A DNA stretch of 64,000 nt from positions 1,488,001-1,552,000 of the forward strand of contig BQUP01000004.1 in NCBI GenBank assembly GCA_022835595.1. Reading direction: 5' to 3'. The position numbers and the translations under genes were made by a program. The notes beneath the pieces are model-generated. The model had not been told where the DNA came from and made no database searches. It was given only the letters and a program-made list of their open reading frames with translations. The DNA is from Cystobasidium ongulense. Its lineage: Eukaryota; Basidiomycota; Cystobasidiomycetes; Cystobasidiales; Cystobasidiaceae. The stretch's first letter is position 1, and the number at the start of each line of letters is the position of its first letter. This document shows, piece after piece, positions 51,952 to 63,184 of this stretch.

Positions 51952-54655
51952 ATGGGCAATTCATTCAACTGGAACCTCGTGCTGCCAGTCCTGGCACTGC
52001 TGGTGCTCTGTTCCGCTACTCCAGCTGCTGCATTCGGCGCTGGCAACATTCGTGCGTACCGTTCTACCTGTATCAGCAGGATCATTCATCCAGCAGTGGT
52101 TTTGGAGGCTGATTCGTACGCACTCTGCATGCAGCAAGCTATGCATATCTCGAAGGCAAAGCTTTCAGACACGGTGATATCGAAGATGTCATTGAAGAGC
52201 TCTCGAGATCAGGCGGCGCCGCAGCTGGTGTGCTGGGAGCATTGACAGGCGGCCTCCTGGCGAAGAAGTTCAAGGGACTCGATATCAAGCGCATCTACTT
52301 CGGCAACTGGTAAGCTTCACTTGCGCTTGACTCTGGTTGAGCACGAAGCTGAGCATGCATTACCGGTGATGATCTAGGCTCCGAGACTATTCCCAAGCTA
52401 TGGACGTAGCTGGCTTGTCCAAGTTATCAGCACAAGCAATCATCAATCTTATCATGGTCCTAGGTTTTATGGCACACGGGTTAGTGTCTAATAGACCCTT
52501 CGTCACTGCTGGAATATGCGTCCTGACAGAGGTTGTTGCACTAATTTGCAGCTATGCAACTGGCGAATTCGAAGTCACTGAAGAAAGGCTAGGATGCTAC
52601 TTGCCTACCGAGCACATCGATAATCCAAAGGACTACAACGACAACAAAGACGCGAGACAGGTCTATGGCAAGCTCCGACCACCGGTTGATCCTATGGAAC
52701 TTGAAATAGATCCGCGCAGTGGCATGCTAGTATGTTGCCCTCCTTATGTTTCATGGAAATACAGTAGACTAACACCTTCGTCCCGTAGAACTACATCGCA
52801 AATGGAAATGGCCATTGGGATACGTCAAGAGCGCTCGTTCGCCGAGTGCTGCTCCAGTGCATCGATCTAGGTAGACGTGCGCGAGGTGGTGCCGGTAGTG
52901 ATGCTCAGTACGAGGCATTCCGCCTCCTCGGCAGTGCTCTTCATACTTTGGAGGATTTCACCGCTCATTCGAATTACTGTGAACTGGCTCTACACAAGCT
53001 TGGATTCAATCAGGTCTTCTGCCATGTCGGCTCCAATGTACATGTCCGCGCTCCAGACGGAAGCATGGTCCCACCTCTCGTCACTGGTACTTTTGGTGGA
53101 TCAGATTTTATTCACTCGCTTCTCGGCGAAGCTACCGATCACATCTCATCTGCCTCGGTCTCTGACTTGAACAAGGAGATTGAGAAGGCAAAGAACCAGC
53201 CTGCAGATCGAGGCATTGATGGTATTCGTGATATGCTCTTCCAGCTACCTGGCGGAGAGGGCAACAACTTATCACGAGACATGGATGATATCAACAACAT
53301 AAGGGCAGGTGGCACTCAAGACCCAATGAACATGTCCCCTCAAGAACTACATGCCGTATTGTGGAAAGTCCTCAAATTTAGAGATGATGTCTCAAAAGCA
53401 ATCACTAACACCATTGAGAGGATCCCCGGCCTAGGCAGCCTCATCGACAAGATCGGCGACTCCGTCAGCACTTTTGTCTTCGTCACTATCGAGCCTTACA
53501 TCAAGCCTATCCTTCAGCAAGCTACCGGCGTCCTACAACAAGGCTCCGCTCAAGTTGTGAACTCGCAAGATCAGTTTAGAGTGTTCAATGACCCTAACTT
53601 CTACCACCCCACGCATTCTAGTAAGTCACTTTCCTTAGCAGTTCTCTTTCTGTGTATACTGATACATCACCTCAACAGTTCTTGCCAAGGACCACTTTAA
53701 CATGATCCTGAACGAGCCCGCTGGTCAGATCGCCCGCCTCGTAGTTAGACATGTTGTGCAAGGTGTCGTAAAGGCATGGGATGACCAATCCATTAATGCT
53801 CAACAGATGGTAGAGCAGTTTTTGGATGTCCTGCATCATCCATCATTCCAGAACGGCAGTCAACTCCAGCGAGAAATGTTTGAATACATGCGTTCGTGGA
53901 TCGGTGCCGAGGATAAGAATTATACTCTCAATGCTCTGACAAAGGATGCTGTACGCAACCACAAGAATCATAGAAAAGGACATGCGACGGAAGAACCTTC
54001 TCATGGACCAGGAGGCTATACTAGTTTCCTGCCTACACCAGCATCTCTACAAAACCAAGCCACAAACTACGTTCACCAACAAGCTCAGCATATACCTGGC
54101 TACTCTCAGTACAATCAGATGTTCCCTACTGGTCCTCGACGTGATTTTGACGCAGGGGATATGTCAGCTCAGAACGTTACCCACTCGCCGGTTGGCGGCA
54201 CCTTTGGTGGCAGTACTGCTGCAGCCCACCAATCTTATGGTGGACATAATGAGCCTCCACATCAGTATCAGCAAAGCCACTCACCATACCCTGGTCAGGA
54301 TCACGGTCAATTTGCCGGACAGCATGCACTCCATCATCAAGGCGGCGGCTTCCCTGGCCCGGGTGGCCCACCCCCTCATGGTGGGTTCGGCGGCCCACCA
54401 CATGCGCCTCATGGTGAATTCGGCGGTCCAGCACATGCTCCTCACGGTGGTTTCGGAGGTCCCCCTCCCGCTGCTGGATGGGGCGGCCCGCCCCCACCTG
54501 GTCAAGGCTGGAACGCTCACCCTCCCCATGGCGGTAGCACAAGCCCATATCCAGGAGCACAATACGAGCAGTCGCATCAGGGACAACACAATCAAGGAGG
54601 ATATCCAGGTAGTAACTGGTCGGCCAATCAACCACCTCCGTCCGGCAGGTGGTAG
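51952..54655 (+). CDS. Het-C domain protein
   Basis: Homologue of the HET-C family (Pfam Het-C), whose founding member in Neurospora crassa controls heterokaryon incompatibility; members also occur in plant-pathogenic bacteria. MGNSFNWNLVLPVLALLVLC plus SATPAAAFGAGN is a signal peptide and the HET-C start. Core segments are RHGDIEDVIEELSRSGG, IKRIYFGNWLRDYSQAMDVA, YATGEFEVTEERLGCYLPTE, HIDNPKDY, NYIANGNGHWDTSRALVRR and LGSALHTLEDFTAHSNYCEL, which is the family hallmark. Then SNVHVRAPDGSMVPPLVTGT. The last exon (53702-54655) has a helical stretch and a long Gly/Pro/His-rich tail made of a short repeat like HGGFGGPPHAP. The tail is as in known HET-C proteins (Gly-rich C-terminus). Allelic specificity regions cannot be judged from one sequence. 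Confidence 0.93.
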
Positions 54656-54932
54656 AATGACTAGCCCCGACTTCTCATGGTATCTGAATCAAAGTAGCAA
54701 TTGAAAGGAAGGGTGGAGCTTTATCCGCCACAATGCTATGTAGCAGTGACCGTTATGTAGCACGATAGTCTTTATAATGCCCGCCCAGTGACGGTCAATG
54801 ATAATTTTGTGTCTGGCTCGTTTTCATTCGCTATATGTACGCTTAAGAATGTTAATTGAGACAGCTTGAGTCCAAGCTTATGCTATACATCAAGCTTGCC
54901 ACCTACACGCTATGTTCCGTTGAGCTACACTT
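54656..54932. other. Convergent 3' spacer Het-C / glyoxalase II
   Basis: About 280 bases between facing stop codons; AT-rich, nothing else seen. Confidence 0.4.
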
Positions 54933-56369
54933 TCAACCTCTGAAGTTGTTCTTCATTTCACGCAGCTTCTCCATAGCTTCCACTGGGTTCTTAGCACCGG
55001 TTTTTTGGACAACGGCTTCGCTTGTGAGACGCATAAAGACGTTGTGCTTGCGCTCATCTTCGATGGTATACTTACCAGTAGTCTCTCCGGTTGAGTCGAT
55101 ATCGGCCTTGAGTGCTTTGATTGCCTCATTATTCGGATCTTGACTGGCGCGTCAGGTAATATTCTGCTAAATGATTTGACAGACTCATGCTTACCAATGT
55201 GTAAAGCAAAGTTCACATTGCCCTGACTATAATTGTGTCCGTCATAGACTTTGGTGTCCGCTGGAAGTCCGGACAGGACGCCGTTAAGAGCCTTGTCCAT
55301 TTCTTCAGCGGTACCTTCGAAGAAGCGGCCGCAACCTCCAACGAATCTGGAAGAGTCAGACCTCAGCCAAGGTGTAAAAGGATTTTCCGGTAATTTCAGT
55401 AGTATCTCACAAAGTGTCGCTGCAAAGGCAAAGGAGTAATCAGCATCACGTCCGTAATGTTCGGTCCTCACATTCGCCTCACCCTGTGAATACGCCTCGT
55501 TGATCCTTGCTACTGTCTTCCACAAAGAAGCAGGTAGAGTCCTGCGTGTGACAAGGCGTATGGAATCCTGTGACTTTGATGTTCTCGCCGATCTGGAAGC
55601 TGTCGCGGTCATTGACCTATAAAGGGAGGCCATTAGCTCCGGGTAGGCACATAAGTGGGAAGTATGAGTACCTTCTTGGTGAGTCCAGCTACTTTTGAAG
55701 AGCCTCCGTACACGGTCACACCAGGAAATTGCTTCTTGAACTCCTCATTGCCACCGGCATGATCACTATGAGAAGAGGATTAGCGATGCAGCAAGCTCTT
55801 CGAAATGGTACGCTACTCACTCGTGATGATGGGTGGTTATGAGGTGCTGGCCTGTGATACGCTTCAGCCTCGTGCCAGGATGAGCCTCTCACTACACTCA
55901 CCAAGCGTCACGCCTTCCTTCTCCGCTGCCGCTACGACTGCAATGAAAGACACAATAAGTAAAAGATCAACGCGAGGATGTAGGTTTGAGTGAAGCATAC
56001 CCTTCTTCACATCGTATGGATCAACGGCTGCTGCAACATTGGTGGCCTCGTCGATGAGGAGGTCTTGTTGGAACGCGCGCAGATCAGCGTCATGCAGCTA
56101 CCCGGTACCGCAAAGCCCGTCGAGGGCAAAGCAGTAGAAGCCTCACAAGCATAGTTGTCGCTCCGGACAGGAACAGGGACGATTCTCATCTTGGTACTGT
56201 TGATGTGCGGTGGTGGGATAGGTTTGGAATAAGCTTGCGACGACGGCTGCTCGGTATTCCACAGCCTGTAGGCTGCAGCGAAGAGAACCACGCACAAGGC
56301 TGACGCGGAAAAGCGTCTGGAGAGTGGAAGCGTTCGGTTGGCGAGTCTCTGAACGGCAAGAAATACCAT
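54933..56369 (-). CDS. GLO2: Hydroxyacylglutathione hydrolase (glyoxalase II)
   Basis: Splits S-lactoylglutathione to lactate and glutathione, the second step of methylglyoxal detoxification. The conserved enzyme begins MRIVPVPVRSDNYA at 56189. The dinuclear metal site is LITTHHHDDHAGGNEEF across an intron near 55765-55820. Then VTGFHTPCHTQDS with the third His, GGCGRFFEGTAEEMDKALNG, VYDGHNYSQGNV (family CGHEYT-like; here DGHNYS) and the tail NPVEAMEKLREMKNNFRG, stop 54933. The exon also reads through upstream from a Met at 56369: MVFLAVQRLANRTLPLSRRF then SASALCVVLFAAAYRLW, which looks like a mitochondrial presequence or anchor before the canonical start. Initiation at either Met would give a mitochondrial and a cytosolic form. 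About eight exons. Confidence 0.9.
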
Positions 56370-56685
56370 GTGCGACTGGTGCAGGGGAAGAAGCCAGTCC
56401 AAGCTCCATCTATCCAAACGACCGGCACTTTGTTCTATGTTCGTCAAGTAGGGTGGCAATGGACTCGCCCAGAACAACTTGCATGCGGGGCCCAGCTGCA
56501 GCTAAGCAGACCCACAGCACAGGCGATGCGAGTCTCCGTGCTAGACTGCTCTCTTCCTTCTCTGGCCATCGCAGACCTTTGAAATGCTCGACATCCCACT
56601 CGCTCGATCACCCTCCGAAATACGAGTGAATGTGAATGGTCAAAGGCCGCAGCTCTTCGCAAAGCTGCAACAAAGACGAGCAAGA
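56370..56685. promoter_or_regulatory. Divergent region GLO2 / oxygenase
   Basis: About 315 bases with both promoters. An in-frame ORF precedes the oxygenase ATG (from 56584), but conservation begins at 56686. Confidence 0.35.
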
Positions 56686-57955
56686 ATGGCTGACTCAACT
56701 TCACTCCCAGTGATACACTTATCATGGGATCCGCAAACGCTGGCCGAGCGCTTACGGCAAGCTGCCAACACTTCCGGCTTCTTCTATCTTCTGGACCACG
56801 GCATTGAAGCCGAAGAGATACAGCAAGCATTCACACTGTCTAAAGATTTCTTCGAGAATACACCCAACGAGGAGCGTATTAGATATGCTTTTGACACGAC
56901 TGCTGGATGCGTAGGTCCACGTCTACTTGAAGTCACTAGAAATTCACTAACCTCCTTATCGCATGGTTGACTTTCCGAACATGCTGATAGGGCTATACTG
57001 GAATCCGTCAAGAAACGCTGGATGCCACGCTCACAAGGGGCGACCTCAAAGAGTCATTTTACCTCGGACCTCTTGCGCAACGACCGCAGGCTTTACCGCA
57101 ACCTTTCGACGGTCCAGCCAGCCGTGCTTTCCTCCAGAACGTGCAAGACAAGCTTCATAAGGCTTCTTTGCAAGTTCTAGGCGGCCTGGCAATGGCTCTC
57201 AATCTCAAGCCAGAAGTCTTTCAATCATGTCACAATGCTACTGAGAATCGCATGCGCCTTATCCATTACCCAGCTATGCCCGGCGAAGTCGACGAGTAAG
57301 CTTTCCAATCTTGGCCCGCCTTCGTCTCCTGCTGACTCTCCAGCAGGCATGATATACGGGCATCAGCACATAGTGACTACGGTTCTGTAACGCTGCTGCT
57401 CTGCGAAGGCCAGCCCGGCTTACAGGTCAGAGGTAGCGATGGCTCATGGAATGATGCACAACATTATCCAGGCGCCTTGATCGTCAACATTGCCGACGCT
57501 TTAGAGGTGAGTCAACAGTCCTCCAATGTAAGTAAGTAAAAGCAACATCTGATGCTCCCTTCCCACAGTTCTGGTCTGGCGGCGCCCTCAAGTCCACATT
57601 ACACCGAGTGATCATGCCAAAAGATCAAAACAAAGCCTTGCCTCGCTTTTCTATTGCATATTTTGTCCAGCCGGACTTCAATACCGCACTGGAGGTCATG
57701 TCTGGCCAGTAAGCGTGTTCTGCTTGATGAACAGCGAGCTATCTTGCCCTAAAAGTATTGTGAAATTCATCAGGAATACGATGAGCGACAAAGAGTTCGA
57801 AGAAAGAGTTAAAGGCAAAGGTATCAAGGCTGGCACCAGACGACTAACCAGTGGAGAGTTTTTGTAAGCTTCGTCGAGCTACCTCCTCCATTACACATGT
57901 CCTGACACTTCATGCGGACTACAGAAAAGCAAGACTAGCAGCAACATACGCCTAA
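56686..57955 (+). CDS. 2-oxoglutarate/Fe(II)-dependent dioxygenase (isopenicillin-N-synthase-like)
   Basis: Soluble oxygenase of the DIOX_N/2OG-FeII_Oxy type. Starts MADSTSLPVIHLSWDPQTLA. The N-terminal domain shows LRQAANTSGFFYLLDHGIEA, the usual GFF...HGI signature. After an intron at 56909-56991 come GYTGIRQETLDAT and LKESFYLGP. The jelly-roll core follows with RLIHYPAMPGEVDEHDIRAS then AHSDYGSVTLLLCEGQPGLQ (metal ligands H.D), VNIADALEFWSGGALKSTLH (third ligand His) and PRFSIAYFVQPD (R.S motif for 2-oxoglutarate). The last exon ends ARLAATYA-stop at 57955. All ligands are present so it should be active. Substrate unknown; related fungal genes act in secondary metabolism or nucleobase and flavonoid-like oxidation. 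Confidence 0.88.
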
Positions 57956-58114
57956 GTAACGTGGGGAATTGCAAGCGCACTCCATGGTATCGCGAAGTAC
58001 AAGCCAAGATGATCATTCTGTAGTGTGTCGGGTATATAGACAGTGCAGTGGGTCTGTCATAGCATCAGGGTATGTATCGTAAAGTCTAGCTGTTCACCAA
58101 TACGTATTGTTCCA

Positions 58115-59517
58115 TTATGAGATCATTCTAAGGGTGATTTCGAAAGCTGCAAAAGTAGCTCCATTGGCGAAGGGTGATCTGATAATGGTTGGAATGAAAC
58201 CTTTCCAGAAACCTTTGATGCCCTGAGTAGCATAAGTTTTGCGAATGCAGCTGAGCACGCCGTGGTATTTTCGCTTGTCTCCCTGAGATGGCAAGCCGTC
58301 CGTCTGAATCTTGGACTTGATGGCATCTAGAGGGTATGCACCACCGAGCCATAGACCGTATCCAGCTAAGGCGCCATAGAGAAGAGAGTCGAGAGCGGGA
58401 ATGTCCTATTCCAGGGTCCGGAGCATCAATATAATGCGCGGAGACAGCAACGTGAAAGGAAGGGTCGGCTTACCTTTCGCTCGATATGATCTTTGGCCAT
58501 TCGTCGCTGAACGAGTAGCTCATATGCTAGGAAATAGCATCCGTAACCGTGGAACTCTCGCAGGAGAGTAGATCCCTGGCCAAAGTAAATTCCTCGTAGA
58601 CCATCGGTGGCGTAGATCTTCTTACACGCATCCCAGGGGCCGTTGAAGTACATTGATCCAGGTGCTTTGGTCTGCGTTTGGAGACCTGCGAGTTTGAAAC
58701 GTCTTATGAGCGACTGTCTGCAAAATTTCTAAAAGCAATGTTATGCGCACGGATACGAATATGCTCGACTGGGCCGGAGACGATAGAGTTCAAGATACCA
58801 CCTCCTGCTCCTGATAGATACAGCTGAGCAGGAGTCAGGCTGGCCGGATTTGACTTGCCATTGCGGGCATTTGTAGCGGTGAAGTAGTTTTTGCATGCAG
58901 CAAGACCGGCGAACTGTAATGAAACGCAGGCACCGATACCGACCAGCGGCATAGCAGTTCCTTAGAAAGACAACCGAGTCAGTTACATTATGCAAGTTTA
59001 CCATAAGCTGACTATGTACCTTTGTAAAACGCCTTTGGTCCTTCTTCCTTTAATATCCGTTGCGCACAATCTAGACCGCCTTTGTAAACATCGCTACTTT
59101 GCAAGCGGACTTTGACGATATCAAACTATGAAGCGTTGTGTGAGCTGTGTGCTTGTCCAGGCAGCCATACATAGGAAATGGTGACCTACGGGCTGTCCTA
59201 CAAGAACCTGGAAAGTGCACGCGAATACAAAGTCAATCGAAAATATGAGAGAGAGAGAGTCACGATGGACAATAGGAAGCATACCTGGGCGATACCTCCC
59301 ACTGTTGCGTTGGAGTTGCCAGTGAAGCAGGAACACGGTCAGTAGTCAGTCTGATGTTGGCTTTGGCGAGCAGCCTGATGGCATTGCGCACTTGTTCCAG
59401 CGAAGAGGTCCTGCAGGAAGTGGTCAGTCAACGCCTGGGTAAGACAACAAGCTGTGCACAGCCTACCTTCCCAACGCTTTGATTGTTGACCGGCTCGGCC
59501 TTGACATGCTTGCTCAT
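58115..59517 (-). CDS. Mitochondrial carrier family protein (YMC1-like)
   Basis: Six-helix inner-membrane transporter of the SLC25 family. Starts [15 protein letters not shown]. Carrier motif 1 is [20 protein letters not shown], then [17 protein letters not shown]. Motif 2 is [20 protein letters not shown], which as G-P-V-E-H-(I/V)-R-I-R-L-Q-T-Q is typical of the Ymc1/Ymc2 branch (glycine/amino-acid or oleate-linked transport in yeast). Motif 3 is [20 protein letters not shown]. The end is [20 protein letters not shown] then [11 protein letters not shown], stop 58115. Seven or so exons, some small. The N-terminal exons differ from the family before FDIVKV and one small exon there (VLVGQP) is provisional. 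Substrate is inferred only. Confidence 0.88.
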
Positions 59518-59907
59518 CTTGACGGTATCTGATGTCCTGCTGTGAGTCAAAGCTGTATCGCCGTTTGCATCAATGGCAGACGAGGGCAATCGAGGCGATA
59601 AGACGCGGTTGAAAGGATAGCGGAAACAATGACTTGAGAACGAAACCGCATTGGACTTTGACCAAGGCGTCAGACAGATAGCATGTGGAAATTACAACAA
59701 AGAAGACTGAATTGTCTGGACTGCGAAAGGCCAGCCCATTCTACTACTCCGAAAACTGATTGATACAAAGCCGGACCAGCGGGACCGGCGGGTCGATAGA
59801 GCGAAGCTATATAGGTGATGTGAAGCCAAGGAGACCTGTCCCACAAAGAAAACAAACTTGCAGAGCTTGGCGGGTTTGCAAGCCAAGCTCAGTGGCAGAA
59901 GGTACCA
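59518..59907. other. Spacer between carrier and TPR gene
   Basis: About 390 bases, the promoter side of the carrier and 3' side of the next gene. Nothing recognised. Confidence 0.35.
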
Positions 59908-62900
59908 CTAGCCGGGGAGGATCTTGTACAAATCCCAGCATGGAAGTGTAGAGGTCGCCAAGTCGTGATCGCTGGCGAAGTGCAGTGGCATTCTGTCTTC
60001 AGGAAGGCAGACCGACTCTGGCACAAAGCTGAAATCTTGGACTACTTCAGACCAGAACTCCTTGTCGAAGTAGGTAGGTCCGTCAGGCGACTGTTTGACG
60101 ACAGGTGGTTTCGGAGTGGACGATAGGGAGAAGAAACGGCTTTCCGTCAGGTTATTTGACTTTTGAGCTGGTGTCTTCTCATTTGATCGCGGTGGGAACC
60201 ATCCTTTGGGTATTGAAGCTAGCACATCTCGACTTTTGGCCAGCGGAGTATCATGCAAGACTCGCTCAAGCGTTGCTGCCGAAGTAAGGTAAGGCGACGA
60301 CTTGTAGGCCTTATTGAAGCAGGACCTAGCCGGTATTCGCGAAGACGTGGACGGCAGATATTGCAGAGTTTCCCGCGAGTCTCTTGAAGAATTGGAACTA
60401 GTCGAAGAGAATAATTGCGAAACGTCCTGACACTCGAAGCAAGGGCACAAGTCCGCTCGGACGGATGAAAGCTCAGAGTAGCCTTCAGAAGACTCAGGCA
60501 AGATTGCAAGAAAGTCGAGTAAGTCTGCGCATGAATTGGTCAGGAGCTGGAAAAAGCGGACTGGAATAATGAATGAATCACGCACCTCTTTCAGCGCCGA
60601 TGAGCTTCTCTATATTCCCCGAAGCGCAAGAGATTGCCCTTCGCGCTTTTGCTCGTCGCCAAAGTGCTTTCGGATTCGTACGGTGTTTGCGCAAGACCGC
60701 AGTACAGTCTCGTTCGGCTTCGTGCCATCGATTGACCTTTAATTCGGCCATTGCGCGATTGAGAAGATAGAGTGGAAGGCGCGGCTCGGATTTGTGGGCT
60801 AACGTGTAGCAAGTAATGGCCTCATCATAGTCGCCTCTTCGGAATGCGGCATTGCCATCTTCTTTGTGTTCTTCTGCGATGAGATAGCGCATAGCGACCC
60901 TCTCGCATCGACACGTTGGATCCGGTCTGATACAAGATGATGAGTCAATCTCACATACTTCATACCAGGTAGCGTAGCTTACTCATCATCCATGTCCCGG
61001 CCTCTGTTTAACCCAAAATAATCGGCGATATCGAAATCATCTGTCGAATCGAGACCGCGCTCCCATACATCCTCTTCGTCTATGATCAAACCGTTAGTCC
61101 ACGGTTCTTACACAGTAAGTGTTTGAACAGGCACTTACGACAGCTTTTCCAGCCAACGAGACCACCACCTCGACCATCGCACTCCGAGCTTTCTCTAGCT
61201 TTTCCGCCTCTTCGTTTTTGAGGGAAGCTACTGGCATAGATACCGTGCGCAAGCTTGTCAATGTCTGTAGAAACGTCTCCCGCGCCCCCTGATTTGTTCT
61301 TTCCTCCAGCCCTCGATGTCGGGGTAGAGGGTGATATCTGTCCCGCACTGCCTTTGAGGCCATATTTCTCTCTTTCCAATCTCTTTTCTTCTTCCTTCTT
61401 CTCTTTCTCTTCTTCCTCTTCTCGAATGATAGCTTCGTAATGTAAAACTGCATCCCAAGCTTTGAGACCAGCCCCAGGTCGAGGAGCGAACATTGATTTG
61501 TAACGATTGTAGTATCCCCTTCTAACATATTCAGTACTTTGCGAGCGTGTCCGGGCGCGTTTGACCGCTCTACGCTTCGCTGGCGACTCGCTGTTTGATA
61601 TCGAGTTCCAAAGTTCGTGCAGAGGATTGTCGCCTTTACCATTAGCACTTGAATCACAATGATCGTAAAAGTCGTCAAGACAGCATTCACATCCGCCATA
61701 GTACTCTTCATCTGCTTCATCGATACTGTCACAGCTAAGATAACCGGGTCCGAATGCTAGGTTGATGTTTTCGCCGAAGGAGCGGATGTCAAACTCCAAT
61801 GCAGTTTGGAAGAGGACGATGAACAGTCTGGAGAGACCTAATGCCAAGATAGAGCGAAGCTCAATTTGAGCATGAATCAGGTCGGCCTTGAGTGTCTTCT
61901 GACTTGCAGCCGAGAAGAGGCCTGGGCCCTTTGTATTTGCCTTCGATGAAACTGGACTTCGAGGCAAAGATGGGAACAGGGCGTCGAAGAGCATGCTTGC
62001 AGGGGACATCGCAGAGGGCGATTTGCTGCCTTTAGTAGGCGATGTGGGTGCAGTGGTGATCTTGTACAGAGATGCTCCCCAGGGCGTACTGCTGGGCAGT
62101 TCGAGAGAGCATTTTCCAGAGGGATGATGAGAACAGGCTAGAAGGATGTCTGGTGCATGCTTGAGGAAACTTGCAAATTTGGCAGAGGTCAATTGAGTGT
62201 CTACAGCTGGACTGTTGGGAGTGTTCGCATTCTTTGCAGGGAGGGCAGGTATGCGAAAGTCGGGGTATAGACTGACAAAGGTGCCAGCTATGCTCTTGAC
62301 AGGATGAATCTCATAGGTTGATTGAGGTGCATTTTCGAGGTTCTCGCACATTGCTTCGAGGAGAGGGATGAGGGCAAGCAGGTCCGTAGCTCTCAGTCCA
62401 ACCGGAGACACGTCCACGCCATTTGAGATAGCCATTCTTCGGATAGCAGTATAGGTCCATTCGCTCGAAATGTGCCACACGCGATCCTCGAGCTCACGCA
62501 GGTCGACTTGAATTTGCAGTCTGAAGTATTCACGTAGGTCCTCGCACTTTGCATTTGCGGCGGCCCATCCAGGTCCACCTCCGGCGGCTGTGGCAGATGA
62601 TGAAAGCAGTTTGGTCAGTCAAAGGTAGGCCAGGCGACAAGTGATCGCACTGCCGTCCGGACGCCTAGGAAAGCATGGAGCATACCGATAATGTTCTGCA
62701 TGAGGTACGGTAGCCTTTCTTTAGCTATTAGAGTGAGCCTTGTAGAGTAGAGCCGTGCTGCATCCTCGTAAAAACGTAGCCAGAAGATGCGTGACAGCAG
62801 CTTGTCAATCTGCGTGACGGATAAAGAGGACATGCAGGACGCGAGTGGGACGAAATAAAACGAATCAGCAACCCTGTGCATTCTCTGATGAGATATATGA

Positions 62901-63184
62901 CAACTGACGAGAGCAAACTCGCGAAGCTCCCTCTGTCGCTTGAGGGCTGCAGCTGTCGTGAGAGGTTTGCTGGGCGAGCTCAGGCCGAGGTCCGAATAGG
63001 GCTTTGCGCTGGAGGAGCCTGGGTGAATTGGATTGCCGCAGCTGCAAGTTGCTCCACTTGCATGGCCATGGGAATGCGCATGATGGCCGTGGCCGTGACT
63101 GGCGCTCGTCGAGCTCGTGTTGGTGCTGCTCCGGTGCATGTCTGCAGAGCCGCTCGAGGCTCTGGTTGCCTTTGCAGGAGCCAT
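59908..63184 (-). CDS. Unrecognised long protein: His-rich N-terminus, Lys/Glu coil, TPR-like C-terminal part
   Basis: No family recognised as a whole. Starts MAPAKATRASSGSADMHRSS at 63184, then a His/Gly/Ser stretch (SHGHGHHAHSHGHASG) with CSCGNPIHPG. After an intron come DKLLSRIFWLRFYEDAARLY and LIAKERLPYLMQNII, then WAAANAKCEDLREYFRLQIQ and a long exon (62480-61130). That exon has a folded-looking part, two CxxC-like spots (GGCECCLDDFYDHCD), a basic stretch KRRAVKRARTRSQ and a Glu/Lys coil. A GTAAGTGCC donor at 61140 can join, in frame, to an acidic exon DEEDVWERGLDS then IADYFGLNRGRDMDD. This leads into a TPR-like pair: AEEHKEDGNAAFRRGDYDEA and LPLYLLNRAMAELKVNRWHE. The rest is Ser-rich, ending LYKILPG-stop at 59908. 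It may be two genes; the second would need to start at RDMDD or VAMRYLIAEE. Confidence 0.5.

Noticed and set aside
61094-61732. Second-frame minus-strand ORF with Lys/Arg/Glu-rich content
   Set aside because: It is a shadow of the Glu/Lys coil in the main frame (61086-62480), which continues far longer and joins the neighbouring exons.
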